From: Inquilinus limosus_F
GTDB lineage: Bacteria; Pseudomonadota; Alphaproteobacteria; DSM-16000; Inquilinaceae
NCBI RefSeq assembly: GCF_051487185.1
Contig: NZ_JAHVDK010000008.1
Span: 1-64,000, forward strand
Direction: 5' to 3'
Length of the DNA stretch: 64,000 nucleotides
The stretch's first letter is position 1, and each line of letters begins with the position of its first letter. Of the stretch, positions 37,744 through 45,065 are shown one piece after another. The notes below the pieces were generated by a model. It was given only the letters and a program-made list of their open reading frames with translations, was not told the origin of the DNA and searched no databases. The position numbers were made by a program, and so were the translations under genes.

Positions 37744-38703
37744 ATGACCGACATTCCGGCGATCGACCTGACCCCGCTGCGCCTCGGCGGGACGGAGGGG
37801 CTGCGGGCGGTGGCCGGCGCCCTCGGCCGCGCCTGCCGCGAGGTCGGCTTCTTCGCCGTCGCCGGCCACGGCATCGACCCGGCCCTGGTCGACCGGGTCT
37901 TCGCCGCGGCCAAGGATTTCTTCGGCCGGCCCGCGGCCGAGAAGGTCGCGCTGTCGATCACCCGCTCACCGCACAATCGCGGCTATGTCGGCATCGGCAC
38001 GGAGACGCTGGACGAGACCAGGCCCAGCGACCTGAAGGAGGCCTTCAACATCGGCCTCGACCTGCCGGCGGACCATCCCGAGGTGGTCGCCGGACGGCCG
38101 TTCCGCGGCGTCAACCTGTGGCCGGAGCTCCCCGGCTGGCGCGAGACCATGCTGGCCTATTTCGACGCGGCCTGGCGCCTCGGCCGGCTGCTGCACCGCG
38201 GCTTCGCCGTCGATCTCGGCCTCGCCCCCGATTATTTCGACAGCCGGCTGGATGCGCCAATGGCGATCCTGCGGCTGCTGCACTACCCGCCGCGGCCGGG
38301 CACCGTGGCGCCGGGCCAGATGGGTGCCGGCACCCACACCGACTACGGCAATGTCACCATCCTGGCGACGGACGGGGTGGCCGGGCTGCAGGTGCGGCGG
38401 CGGGACGGGGTCTGGCTGGACGCGCCGCCGGTGCCCGGCGGCTTTCTCTGCAACATCGGCGACTGCCTGATGCGCTGGACCAATGATGTCTATGTCTCGA
38501 CGCCACACCGCGTGCAGCCGCCGGAGCGGGAGCGGATTTCGGTCGCCTTCTTCCTCGACCCCAATCCGGACGCGCTGGTCGAGGCCTTGCCGGGCTGCGT
38601 CGGCGCCGACCGGCCGGCCCGTTATCCGCCGGTGCTGGGGGCCGACTATCTCAAGTCGCGGCTGGACGCCACCTACGCGCATCGGGCGGCCGGCGCGCCA
38701 TAG
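37744..38703 (+). CDS. isopenicillin N synthase-family 2-oxoglutarate/Fe(II) dioxygenase
   Basis: A 319-residue DIOX_N plus 2OG-FeII_Oxy protein. The N-terminal domain starts IPAIDLTPL and has REVGFFAVAGHGI. The iron triad is in GTHTDYGNVTILA (His, Asp) and STPHRVQPPERERISVAFF (distal His, plus the RxS that binds 2-oxoglutarate). Everything needed for catalysis is present. It lies 63 nt after oppF and could be part of the operon, acting on an imported product, although this is inference. The substrate is unknown. Confidence 0.9.
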   Translation: MTDIPAIDLTPLRLGGTEGLRAVAGALGRACREVGFFAVAGHGIDPALVDRVFAAAKDFFGRPAAEKVALSITRSPHNRGYVGIGTETLDETRPSDLKEAFNIGLDLPADHPEVVAGRPFRGVNLWPELPGWRETMLAYFDAAWRLGRLLHRGFAVDLGLAPDYFDSRLDAPMAILRLLHYPPRPGTVAPGQMGAGTHTDYGNVTILATDGVAGLQVRRRDGVWLDAPPVPGGFLCNIGDCLMRWTNDVYVSTPHRVQPPERERISVAFFLDPNPDALVEALPGCVGADRPARYPPVLGADYLKSRLDATYAHRAAGAP

Positions 38704-38706
38704 AAA

Positions 38707-38731
38707 AAGGGCGCCGGAAGCCGGCGCCCTT
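38707..38731 (-). terminator. bidirectional rho-independent terminator
   Basis: Perfect 11-bp arms AAGGGCGCCGG (38707-38717) and CCGGCGCCCTT (38721-38731) with an AAG loop lie between convergent genes. On the minus strand the stem ends in a run of five T, making it a strong terminator for the DJ-1-like gene. For the plus-strand dioxygenase it is weaker. Confidence 0.85.
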
Positions 38732-38754
38732 CGAATGCTCTCTGTCCCGGAGGA

Positions 38755-39327
38755 TCAGGCGGCCGCGGCCAGGGAGGCGGCGACGGTCGTGAAGTGCTCG
38801 ACGATCGAGCCCTTGAACGCCTCCATGTCGAGGTCGTCGCGGCCGGTGATCAGGTTGCCGTCGACCACGACGGTGCCCTCGGCCAGCTTGGCGCCGGCGG
38901 CCTCCAGCGTCTCGCGGACGCTGTCATTGGTGACCACGGTGCGGCCCTGCACCCGCTCGGACAGCGCCAGCAGCTGCGGCGCGACGCCGAGGGCCGCGAT
39001 CGGCTTGCCGGCATCGGCGAAGCCGCGGAGGATGCGCTTGGTGTGCGGGTTGGCGGCCAGCTTGGCCACGCCGCGCTCGCCGCCCGGAATCAGCACCGCG
39101 TCGAAATCCGCGGCCAGCGCGTTCGACAGCGGCACGTCGACAGCGAAGTAGTGGCCCCACGCCTTCTCGTGCCAGCCATTGACCAGCCCCTGCTCGGTCG
39201 AGACGATCTTCAGGGTGGCGCCGGCGGCGAGCAGGGCCCGCTGCGGCTCGGTCATCTGGATTTCCTCGAACCCGTTCGACACCAGGATGGCGATCGTCTT
39301 GCCGGCGAGAGGCTTGTCGTTCTGCAT
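38755..39327 (-). CDS. DJ-1/PfpI-family protein lacking the nucleophile Cys
   Basis: A 190-residue DJ-1/PfpI (type 1 glutamine amidotransferase-like) protein. NGFEEIQMTEPQRAL retains the conserved Glu, and DAVLIPGGERG and the C-terminal VVDGNLITGRDDLD are standard. At the nucleophile elbow, family members read A-[IV]-C-H-G-P, but here residues 111-117 are AALGVAP. Cys is replaced by Gly114 and the following His by Val115, so peptidase, chaperone or deglycase chemistry by this Cys is impossible. It may act as a binding or structural homologue. It is a single gene ending at a strong terminator. Confidence 0.9.
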   Translation of the reverse strand: MQNDKPLAGKTIAILVSNGFEEIQMTEPQRALLAAGATLKIVSTEQGLVNGWHEKAWGHYFAVDVPLSNALAADFDAVLIPGGERGVAKLAANPHTKRILRGFADAGKPIAALGVAPQLLALSERVQGRTVVTNDSVRETLEAAGAKLAEGTVVVDGNLITGRDDLDMEAFKGSIVEHFTTVAASLAAAA

Positions 39328-39590
39328 GTATTATTCTCCCTTGCTGAAGCCGGTCCCGGCGGATCCCCTCCGGACCCACATGGTTGCCTTCAGGACGCGC
39401 AACGCGCCGTCCTGCGCTGCGGATCGCGATATCGCGGGCAGCGGCGAAACCATGCCGGGATGGTGATTGAATTCGACCGTAGAAGTGGCGGCGCCAAGGA
39501 CGAAAGTCAATGCCGGACACCCATCGCATGGGTGCATTGCACAATGCTGGGGCTCGCCCCGCTTCCCGACCCCGGCCGGCCCATGCAAAA
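39328..39590. other. intergenic region with two perfect palindromes
   Basis: No gene is supported. It holds CGCGATATCGCG (39425-39436), 98 bp before the DJ-1-like start, and GCATTGCACAATGC (39534-39547). Both are symmetric and could be operators. No convincing promoter hexamers are seen. Confidence 0.4.
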
Positions 39591-39612
39591 CCGCCGCCCC
39601 GGAGGGCGGCGG
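39591..39612 (-). terminator. rho-independent terminator of the 31-codon unit
   Basis: The 9-bp arms CCGCCGCCC (39591-39599) and GGGCGGCGG (39604-39612) have a 4-nt loop, followed on the minus strand by TTTTGC. It lies 75 nt downstream of the small ORF's stop and closes a compact transcription unit. Confidence 0.75.
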
Positions 39613-39687
39613 TCGGAGTTCAACGTTCGGTGAGGCGCCGGTCTTGAGTGCCGGCGCTCGCGGATCACCGCGACGAAACAGTCGGTG

Positions 39688-39783
39688 TCAGGCCGGCAGA
39701 CCGGAGGTTGCCGACGCCGCTCGATCCGACGCACGCCCGATGAGGGCGGCCGCGGAGATCATGTTCACCGGAGCGCTAGACAT
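39688..39783 (-). CDS. 31-aa small ORF with an exceptionally strong ribosome site
   Basis: ATG at 39783, TGA at 39688-39690, 31 residues, Ala/Ser-rich, beginning MSSAPVNMISAAALIG. No family is recognised. The upstream AAAGGAGGTGATCC (39786-39799) is complementary to essentially the whole 16S rRNA 3' tail, ending two nucleotides before the ATG. A consensus TTGACA lies at 39842-39847 and a hairpin terminator at 39591-39612. A promoter, ribosome site, ORF and terminator within ~260 bp argue that this is an expressed small protein or leader peptide, or an sRNA. The very long ribosome site pairing so close to the ATG is unusual. Confidence 0.55.
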   Translation of the reverse strand: MSSAPVNMISAAALIGRASDRAASATSGLPA

Positions 39784-39815
39784 CGGATCACCTCCTTTCG
39801 TTTGTTGCACCTGCG

Positions 39816-39847
39816 ATAAAAGTCGGATGAGTGGCTGGTTCTGTCAA
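39816..39847 (-). promoter_or_regulatory. promoter candidate with consensus -35 TTGACA
   Basis: TTGACA on the minus strand at 39847-39842. The best -10-like hexamer, TTTTAT (39821-39816), is 20 nt away, longer than ideal. The region is AT-rich relative to surroundings and directly precedes the small ORF. Confidence 0.4.
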
Positions 39848-39860
39848 GTGCGAGCCGCGG

Positions 39861-40049
39861 TCAGTCGGCCTGGCCGGCCGCGACATTGACCGCCAGGGCC
39901 AGGATCACGGTGTTGAAGAAGAAGGACAGAATGCCGTGGCCGAGGGTCAGCCGGCGCATGTAGGAGCCCGTGACCTGCACGTCGGAGACCTGGGCCGTCA
40001 TGCCGATGACGAAGGAGTAGTAGAGGAACTCCCACACCCGGATTCCACA
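39861..40049 (-). pseudogene. C-terminal remnant of a DUF1345 membrane protein
   Basis: Reading the minus strand from about 40049 to the TGA at 39861-39863 gives VWEFLYYSFVIGMTAQVSDV, then GSYMRRLTLGHGILSFFFN and TVILALAVNVAAGQAD. This is the highly conserved end of DUF1345 proteins, which are normally ~210-220 residues. The first three quarters are missing: upstream sequence immediately runs into the 13-bp palindromic repeat at 40067-40094 and then the aminotransferase gene. No start codon is available. It is a truncated relic, apparently broken at or near the repeat. Confidence 0.8.
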
Positions 40050-40066
40050 TTGCCGGAGGGTGAGAT

Positions 40067-40094
40067 GTTGGGTTCGCCCAAGGGCGAACCCAAC
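40067..40094. repeat. palindromic repeat GTTGGGTTCGCCC/GGGCGAACCCAAC
   Basis: Perfect 13-bp arms (40067-40079, 40082-40094) around two A residues, followed by CTACG. This is a widely seen style of dispersed intergenic palindrome in proteobacteria. It lies between the DUF1345 relic and the aminotransferase stop and may mark the deletion junction; it could also act as a terminator. Confidence 0.8.
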
Positions 40095-40104
40095 CTACGA
40101 AGCT

Positions 40105-41262
40105 TCAGCCGAACCGCTTGGCCAGCCGCCCCAGCGCCTCGTCCAGCACCGAATCCTGCTTGGCGAAGCAGAAGCGGACGACGGTCGAGAGCGGCGCCTC
40201 GGCGTAAAAGGCCGAGAGCGGGATGGCGGCGACGCCGACCTCCTCGATCAGATGCCGGCAGAAGGCCTGGTCGTCGCCGCTGAAGCCGGTCGAGCCGATG
40301 TCGAGATTGACGAAATAGGTGCCGCCGCAGGGCAGCACCCTGAGGCCCAGCCGCGCGAGGCCGGCGGCGAAGCGGTCACGCTTGCCCTGCATCTCGACGA
40401 CGAGGCTGGCATAGTAGTCATCGCCCTTGGCCAGGCCATAGGCCACGGCCGCCTGCAGGTTCGGCGGTGTCGTGAAGGTCAGGAACTGGTGCGCCTTGCC
40501 CAGCAGCGTCGCCAGGGCCGGGGCGGCGGTGACGTAGCCGACCTTCCAGCCGGTCAGCGAGAAGGTCTTGCCGGCCGAGCCGATCTTCAGACAGCGCTCG
40601 CGCATGCCTGGCCGGGCGATCAGCGGCTGATGCTTTTGGCCGTCGAAGACCAGATGCTCGTAGACCTCGTCGCAAATGACGTAGGCGCCGGAGCCCTCGA
40701 CGAATTCGGCGAGGAGGTCGAGCTCGGCCGCGCCGAAAACCTTCGCCGCCGGGTTCAGCGGGTTGTTGAACAGCACCGCCTTGGTCCGCGGCGAGAAGGC
40801 GCTGGCCAGGGCATCCCGGTCGAAGGACCAATCGGGCGGCGTCAGATGCACGAATTTCGGCACGCCGCCGGCGCGCCGCACCAGCGGGAGGTAGGCGTCG
40901 TAGAGCGGCTCGAACAGCACCACCTCGTCGCCCGGCTCGATCAGCGCGAACAGTGCCGCGGCCAGCGCCTCGGTGGCGCCGGAGGTGACCACGACCTCGC
41001 TGTCGGGATCGACCTCGAGCCCGTAGAAGCGCCTCTCATGCGCCGCCACGGCCTGGCGCAGCTCGGGCAGGCCCAGCATCGGCGGGTATTGGTTCCAGCC
41101 GTCGGTGACGGCGGAGGCCGCGACCCGCAGCACGTCCTCCGGCCCCTTCCCGTCCGGGAAGCCCTGGCCGAGATTGACCGCGCCGTGCTGCCGCGCCAGC
41201 CGGGACATGACCTCGAACACGGTGGTGCCGAGGCCGGAGAAGATCGCGTTTCCGGGCTTCAT
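40105..41262 (-). CDS. class I/II PLP aminotransferase (YbdL/kynurenine aminotransferase-like)
   Basis: A 385-residue fold-type I aminotransferase. NLGQGFPDGKGPEDV near residue 30, VTSGATEALAAAL, the PLP-binding FNNPLNPAAKVF and DEVYEHLVFDG are present. The Schiff-base lysine is in SAGKTFSLTGWKVGY and the C-terminal Arg in STVVRFCFAK. The GKTFSLTGWK context is typical of the YbdL/KAT group, which transaminates methionine, phenylalanine or kynurenine. The ATG at 41262 is used. It is downstream of and close to an acidic unknown protein gene. Confidence 0.92.
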   Translation of the reverse strand: MKPGNAIFSGLGTTVFEVMSRLARQHGAVNLGQGFPDGKGPEDVLRVAASAVTDGWNQYPPMLGLPELRQAVAAHERRFYGLEVDPDSEVVVTSGATEALAAALFALIEPGDEVVLFEPLYDAYLPLVRRAGGVPKFVHLTPPDWSFDRDALASAFSPRTKAVLFNNPLNPAAKVFGAAELDLLAEFVEGSGAYVICDEVYEHLVFDGQKHQPLIARPGMRERCLKIGSAGKTFSLTGWKVGYVTAAPALATLLGKAHQFLTFTTPPNLQAAVAYGLAKGDDYYASLVVEMQGKRDRFAAGLARLGLRVLPCGGTYFVNLDIGSTGFSGDDQAFCRHLIEEVGVAAIPLSAFYAEAPLSTVVRFCFAKQDSVLDEALGRLAKRFG

Positions 41263-41284
41263 CTCGTGACGTGCGCCGCTCGTG

Positions 41285-41911
41285 TCAGTGCCGGGTGATT
41301 GCGGATTCGTCGAAATCCTCGCCCTCCGGCCCTTCCTCGACCACGTCGAGCATCTCCTCGAACCGGTCGAGCAGGTCCGAGTAGTCGCGATTGGCCCGCA
41401 GGAACTTGCGGAACGCCTTGTCGTTGCGGATGTCCTCGTCGAACCAGGCATCGGCGGCGCGCTGGTGCTCCGGATGGGCCGAGAGGTGGTAGAAGGCCGC
41501 CTGCTCGACGCTGGTGATCTGCGGCTCGTCCAAGATCTCCAGCACCGCGCCGACATAGGTCGGCAGCCCGGTCAGGAAGGCGATCTCGTTCGCGGCGGCG
41601 GCCAGCTCCTCCTCGTCCAGCGGCGCCTCCGGCGCTTCGCCGGCGGCGGCCGCGGCAGCCTGCGCCGCCTCCTCCATCTTGCGGATCTCGTCGCGCAGAG
41701 CCGCGAAGTCGCTGTCGTCGCCGATCAGCGCCTCGTTCGGCGAGCCGCCGATCGCCGCCTCGATCGCCAGCAGCGTGTCGAGCAGCTTGCGCTTGCGCAC
41801 CACCCAATTGGCACCGCTGCGGACGTCCTCGGCGATCGACCGCAGCCGCGCCTGCTCCTCCGGCGCCATGTCGGCGAGCAGCGATGTCTCGGGTTTGGCT
41901 ATGGCGGTCAC
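41285..41911 (-). CDS. acidic soluble protein of unknown function
   Basis: A 208-residue, strongly acidic, helix-rich protein without membrane segments. The N-terminal part (MAPEEQARLRSIAEDV) and an Ala/Glu linker (about 80-105, EAAQAAAAAAGEAPEAP) precede a conserved-looking C-terminal part with NDKAFRKFLRANRDYSDLLDRF. I do not recognise the family. Codon use matches neighbours and the frame is clean, so it is a real gene. It lies 22 nt upstream of the aminotransferase and is divergent from def. Confidence 0.8.
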   Translation of the reverse strand: MTAIAKPETSLLADMAPEEQARLRSIAEDVRSGANWVVRKRKLLDTLLAIEAAIGGSPNEALIGDDSDFAALRDEIRKMEEAAQAAAAAAGEAPEAPLDEEELAAAANEIAFLTGLPTYVGAVLEILDEPQITSVEQAAFYHLSAHPEHQRAADAWFDEDIRNDKAFRKFLRANRDYSDLLDRFEEMLDVVEEGPEGEDFDESAITRH

Positions 41912-42023
41912 GATGCTCGTCCTTCTGTTGCGGGCCGCACCCTAACACAGCAGCCTCAACACAGCAGCCCCGCCGATGGCGACGCTTGACCCCCGTCGGG
42001 CCTGTGCCTATCTGGACCGCACG

Positions 42024-42539
42024 ATGGCCAAGTTCCCGATCCTGATCGCCCCCGATCCCCGTCTCAAGACCAAGGCGAAGCCGGTCGCCGCGGTAGACGA
42101 CCGCGTCCGCAAACTGACCGACGACATGCTGGAGACGATGTATGCCGCGCCCGGCATCGGCCTGGCGGCGCCGCAGATCGGCGTGCTGGAGCGGATCATC
42201 GTCATCGACGTCGCCGGCAAGGACGAGCCGCGGGCACCGCTGCGCCTGATCAACCCGGAGATCACCTGGGCGTCGGAGGAGATGCAGACGGCCGAGGAAG
42301 GCTGCCTGTCGCTGCCCGAGCAATGGGCCGAGGTGGCGCGCCCGGCCGAGGTCAAGGTCCGCTACCTGGACGAGGCCGGGGCGACGCAGGAGAAGCACGC
42401 GACCGGCCTGCTGGCCACCTGCCTGCAGCACGAGATCGACCATCTCAACGGCGTGCTGTTCGTCGACCATATCTCGGCGCTGCGCCGGAACATGATCCTG
42501 CGCAAGGTCCAGAAGTGGAAGAAGGAGCACGCGTCGTAG
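42024..42539 (+). CDS. def: peptide deformylase
   Basis: A 171-residue metalloenzyme that removes the N-formyl group from nascent proteins. All three motifs are present: GIGLAAPQIG (about 44-53), EGCLSLP (metal Cys) and QHEIDHLNGVLF (two metal His and the catalytic Glu). The ATG at 42024 aligns with family N-termini; an upstream in-frame ATG would add an unrelated 16 residues. It is divergent from the acidic protein gene. Confidence 0.96.
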   Translation: MAKFPILIAPDPRLKTKAKPVAAVDDRVRKLTDDMLETMYAAPGIGLAAPQIGVLERIIVIDVAGKDEPRAPLRLINPEITWASEEMQTAEEGCLSLPEQWAEVARPAEVKVRYLDEAGATQEKHATGLLATCLQHEIDHLNGVLFVDHISALRRNMILRKVQKWKKEHAS

Positions 42540-42567
42540 CGGCGCGGGCGGCACGACCCGGCTCGGA

Positions 42568-43116
42568 TCAGGCGGCGCGCGGCCCTTCCCGCAGCCCCTC
42601 GCGCATTGCCTCCTCGCCGTCGCGCAGCGCCAGGACATAGGCCGGCAGCGCGGGCGATGGCCCCCGCCAGCCGAGCGCGGCGGCGATCTCCGCGGTCGGC
42701 ACCGTGCCGCCGCGGTGCAGGAAGGCGGCCTTGACCACCGCATGGGCGGCGACGGCGCCGCGCGTATCCTCGAAGCCCTGCTCCAGATACAGCCACTTCT
42801 CGTCCCAGCCGAGCAGTCGGCTGCGCAGCCGGTAGCCGGCGAAGGCGGCGAGCGAGCGACGGTAGCGGATGGTCGCCGCACCCAGCACCGGCATCCAGCG
42901 CCGGCGGCGGATCGTGCCGGCCAGCCCGGCGCGCAGCATCAGGTCGAACCGGCCGAGGTCCATGACCGTCAGGTAGCGGCCGTTGTTCATGTGCAGATTG
43001 AGGTCGAGATCGTTCGGCCAGACCCGGAACCGCAGCACGCTCTCGTCGAGCAGCCCGATCCGCCGGCCGAACAGCGCCGCAACCACGACCCGGATGAGGC
43101 GGAGATAGAGGTTCAT
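42568..43116 (-). CDS. thioesterase family protein (4HBT/THEM6-like)
   Basis: A 182-residue hot-dog-fold protein. A hydrophobic N-terminal segment (LRLIRVVVAALFG) is followed by VLRFRVWPNDLDLNLHMNNG and RYLTVMDLGRFDL, the motif of the acyl-CoA thioesterase/THEM6 group (D-x-n-x-H-x-N-N-x-x-Y). It probably hydrolyses acyl-CoA or acyl carrier thioesters near the membrane. It sits downstream of the acyl-CoA dehydrogenase cluster but is separated from it by a dispersed repeat. Confidence 0.85.
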   Translation of the reverse strand: MNLYLRLIRVVVAALFGRRIGLLDESVLRFRVWPNDLDLNLHMNNGRYLTVMDLGRFDLMLRAGLAGTIRRRRWMPVLGAATIRYRRSLAAFAGYRLRSRLLGWDEKWLYLEQGFEDTRGAVAAHAVVKAAFLHRGGTVPTAEIAAALGWRGPSPALPAYVLALRDGEEAMREGLREGPRAA

Positions 43117-43148
43117 CGGGTCTCCTCGCCCATTCCCCTACTCTCCTT

Positions 43149-43226
43149 TGCCATGCCCGGGCTTGACCCGGGCATCCAGAAAGCGTCGACACCCTCTGGA
43201 TTGCCGGGTCAAGCCCGGCAATGACA
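43149..43226. repeat. dispersed inverted repeat (GGGCTTGACCCGGG type)
   Basis: A 78-bp element. Left arm TGCCATGCCCGGGCTTGACC..CCAGA and right arm TCTGG..GGTCAAGCCCGGCAATGACA are inverted copies with a few changes. This is a very common alphaproteobacterial intergenic palindrome. It lies between the thioesterase and the acyl-CoA dehydrogenase, upstream of the former. Confidence 0.9.
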
Positions 43227-43251
43227 GAAGAGAGGAACCCAGGCGTTCTGC

Positions 43252-45054
43252 TTAGAACGCCTCGGCCTCCAGAGCCATCAGGGGCGCCTTGCCGGCCATG
43301 ATCTGGATGAACAGCGAGTTCGTCTCCGGCAGCATGCGCTGGATGAAGAAGCGCGCCGTCTTCAGCTTGGCGTCGTAGAAGCCGGCGCGGTCGCCGGCCT
43401 CGGGCGCGCGCTGCAGCGCCAGCTTGGCCATCCGCGCCCACATCCAGCCCAGCGCCACCAGGGCGAACAGCTTGAGGTAGTCGGACGAGGCGGCGCCCGC
43501 CTCCTCCGGGTCCTTCAGCCCCTTCTGCGCGATCCAGGCGGTGGCCTGCTGCAGCTTGCCGAAGGCCTTGGCCAGCGGACCGACGAATTCCAGCATCGCT
43601 GCATCCTCCGCCTCCTCCCGGATGAAGGCGTCGACCGGGTGGAAGAAGCTGCGCAGCAGCCGGCCCATGTCCTGCGGCATTTTGCGGCCGACCAGGTCGA
43701 GCGCCTGGATGCCGTTGGCGCCCTCGTAGATCTGGGCGATGCGGGCGTCGCGCACGAACTGCTCCATCCCCCATTCGCGGATGTAGCCGTGGCCGCCCAG
43801 CACCTGCTGGGACCGGTTCGCCACCTCCGACCCCATGTCGGTGAAATACGCCTTCAGGATCGGCGTCATCAGCGACACGAAGTCGTTGGCGTTCTGCCGC
43901 ACCGCCGGGTCCGGGTGCTTGGTGTAGAGGTCGATGTTGATACCGACCAGATAGGCCAGCGCCCGCGCACCCTCGGCGAAGGCCTTGCCGGTCAGCAGGT
44001 TCTTGCGCACATCCGGATGGACGATGATCGGGTCGGCCGGCTTGTCCGGCGCCTGCGGGCCGGCCAGGGAACGGCCCTGCAGCCGGTCCTTGGCGTAGGC
44101 GGCGGCGTTCTGGTAGGCGACCTCGGCGATGCCGAGCCCCTGCAGCGCCACGCCGAGCCGGGCGGCGTTCATCATCACGAACATCGCCCGCATGCCCTTG
44201 TGCTTCTCGCCGACCAGCCAGCCGGTGGCGCCGTCGAGATTCATCACGCAGGTGGACGAGGCCTTGATCCCCATCTTGTGCTCGATCGAGCCGCAGGCGA
44301 TGCCGTTGCGCGAGCCCGCGACGACCGCCCCGCCCTCCTCCTTCGGCAGGAATTTCGGCACCACGAACAGGCTGATGCCCTTGATGCCGGGCGGGGCGTC
44401 GGGCAGCCGCGCCAGCACCAGATGGATGATGTTCTCGGTCAGGTCGTGCTCGCCCGCCGAGATGAAGATCTTGGTGCCGGTCAGGCTGTAGGCACTGTCA
44501 TCGCCGATCGGCTCCGCCTTGGTCCGGATCAGGCCGAGATCGGTGCCGCAATGCGGCTCGGTCAGGCACATCGTGCCGGACCAGGTGCCGTCCGCCAGCT
44601 TCGGCAGGTATGTCGTCTTCTGCTGCTCGTCGCCATAGGTCTCGAGCGCGTTGTAGGCGCCCTGCGACAGGCCAGGATACATGCCGAAGGACATGTTGGC
44701 GGAGGACAGCACCTCCTCGATCACAAAGTTCACCGCCTTGGGCATGCCCTGGCCGCCATAGGCCGGGTCGGCGGACAGTCCGGTCCAGCCGCCTTCGATG
44801 AAGGTGCGGTAGGCCTCCTTGAACCCCTTCGGCGTGTAGACGACGCCGTTCTCGAAGCGGCAGCCCTCCTCGTCGCCAGGCTGGTTCAGCGGCGCCAGTT
44901 CGTTCTCGGCCAGGCGCGCCGCCTCCTCCAGGATGGCGTCGATGGTGTCGGGCGTCGCCTCCTCATAGCCGGGCAGCCTGGCGAGCTGGCCGATGTCCAG
45001 CAGTTCGTGCAGCACGAAGCGGATATCGTCGAGCGGGGCCTTGTAGCTGGGCAT
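43252..45054 (-). CDS. acyl-CoA dehydrogenase (DmdC-like, ~600 aa class)
   Basis: A 600-residue FAD enzyme of the long class, with AcylCoA_DH_N (about 1-35), N, M and C domains and the AcylCoA_dehydro C-terminal extension (about 470-600). FAD/substrate motifs include MCLTEPHCGTDLG and TGTKIFISAGEHD. The catalytic Glu is in IYEGANGIQALDLVGRKM. This class includes fatty-acyl-CoA and 3-methylmercaptopropionyl-CoA dehydrogenases. It performs the first beta-oxidation step; the next enzyme is encoded 11 nt upstream on the same strand. Confidence 0.94.
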   Translation of the reverse strand: MPSYKAPLDDIRFVLHELLDIGQLARLPGYEEATPDTIDAILEEAARLAENELAPLNQPGDEEGCRFENGVVYTPKGFKEAYRTFIEGGWTGLSADPAYGGQGMPKAVNFVIEEVLSSANMSFGMYPGLSQGAYNALETYGDEQQKTTYLPKLADGTWSGTMCLTEPHCGTDLGLIRTKAEPIGDDSAYSLTGTKIFISAGEHDLTENIIHLVLARLPDAPPGIKGISLFVVPKFLPKEEGGAVVAGSRNGIACGSIEHKMGIKASSTCVMNLDGATGWLVGEKHKGMRAMFVMMNAARLGVALQGLGIAEVAYQNAAAYAKDRLQGRSLAGPQAPDKPADPIIVHPDVRKNLLTGKAFAEGARALAYLVGINIDLYTKHPDPAVRQNANDFVSLMTPILKAYFTDMGSEVANRSQQVLGGHGYIREWGMEQFVRDARIAQIYEGANGIQALDLVGRKMPQDMGRLLRSFFHPVDAFIREEAEDAAMLEFVGPLAKAFGKLQQATAWIAQKGLKDPEEAGAASSDYLKLFALVALGWMWARMAKLALQRAPEAGDRAGFYDAKLKTARFFIQRMLPETNSLFIQIMAGKAPLMALEAEAF

Positions 45055-45065
45055 CTCTCGTCCTC

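Noticed and set aside
39786..39799. The plus strand reads GGATCACCTCCTTT, identical to the 16S rRNA 3' end
   Set aside because: The match stops immediately outside this short stretch; there is no further 16S sequence, so it is a ribosome site read in reverse, not an rRNA fragment.
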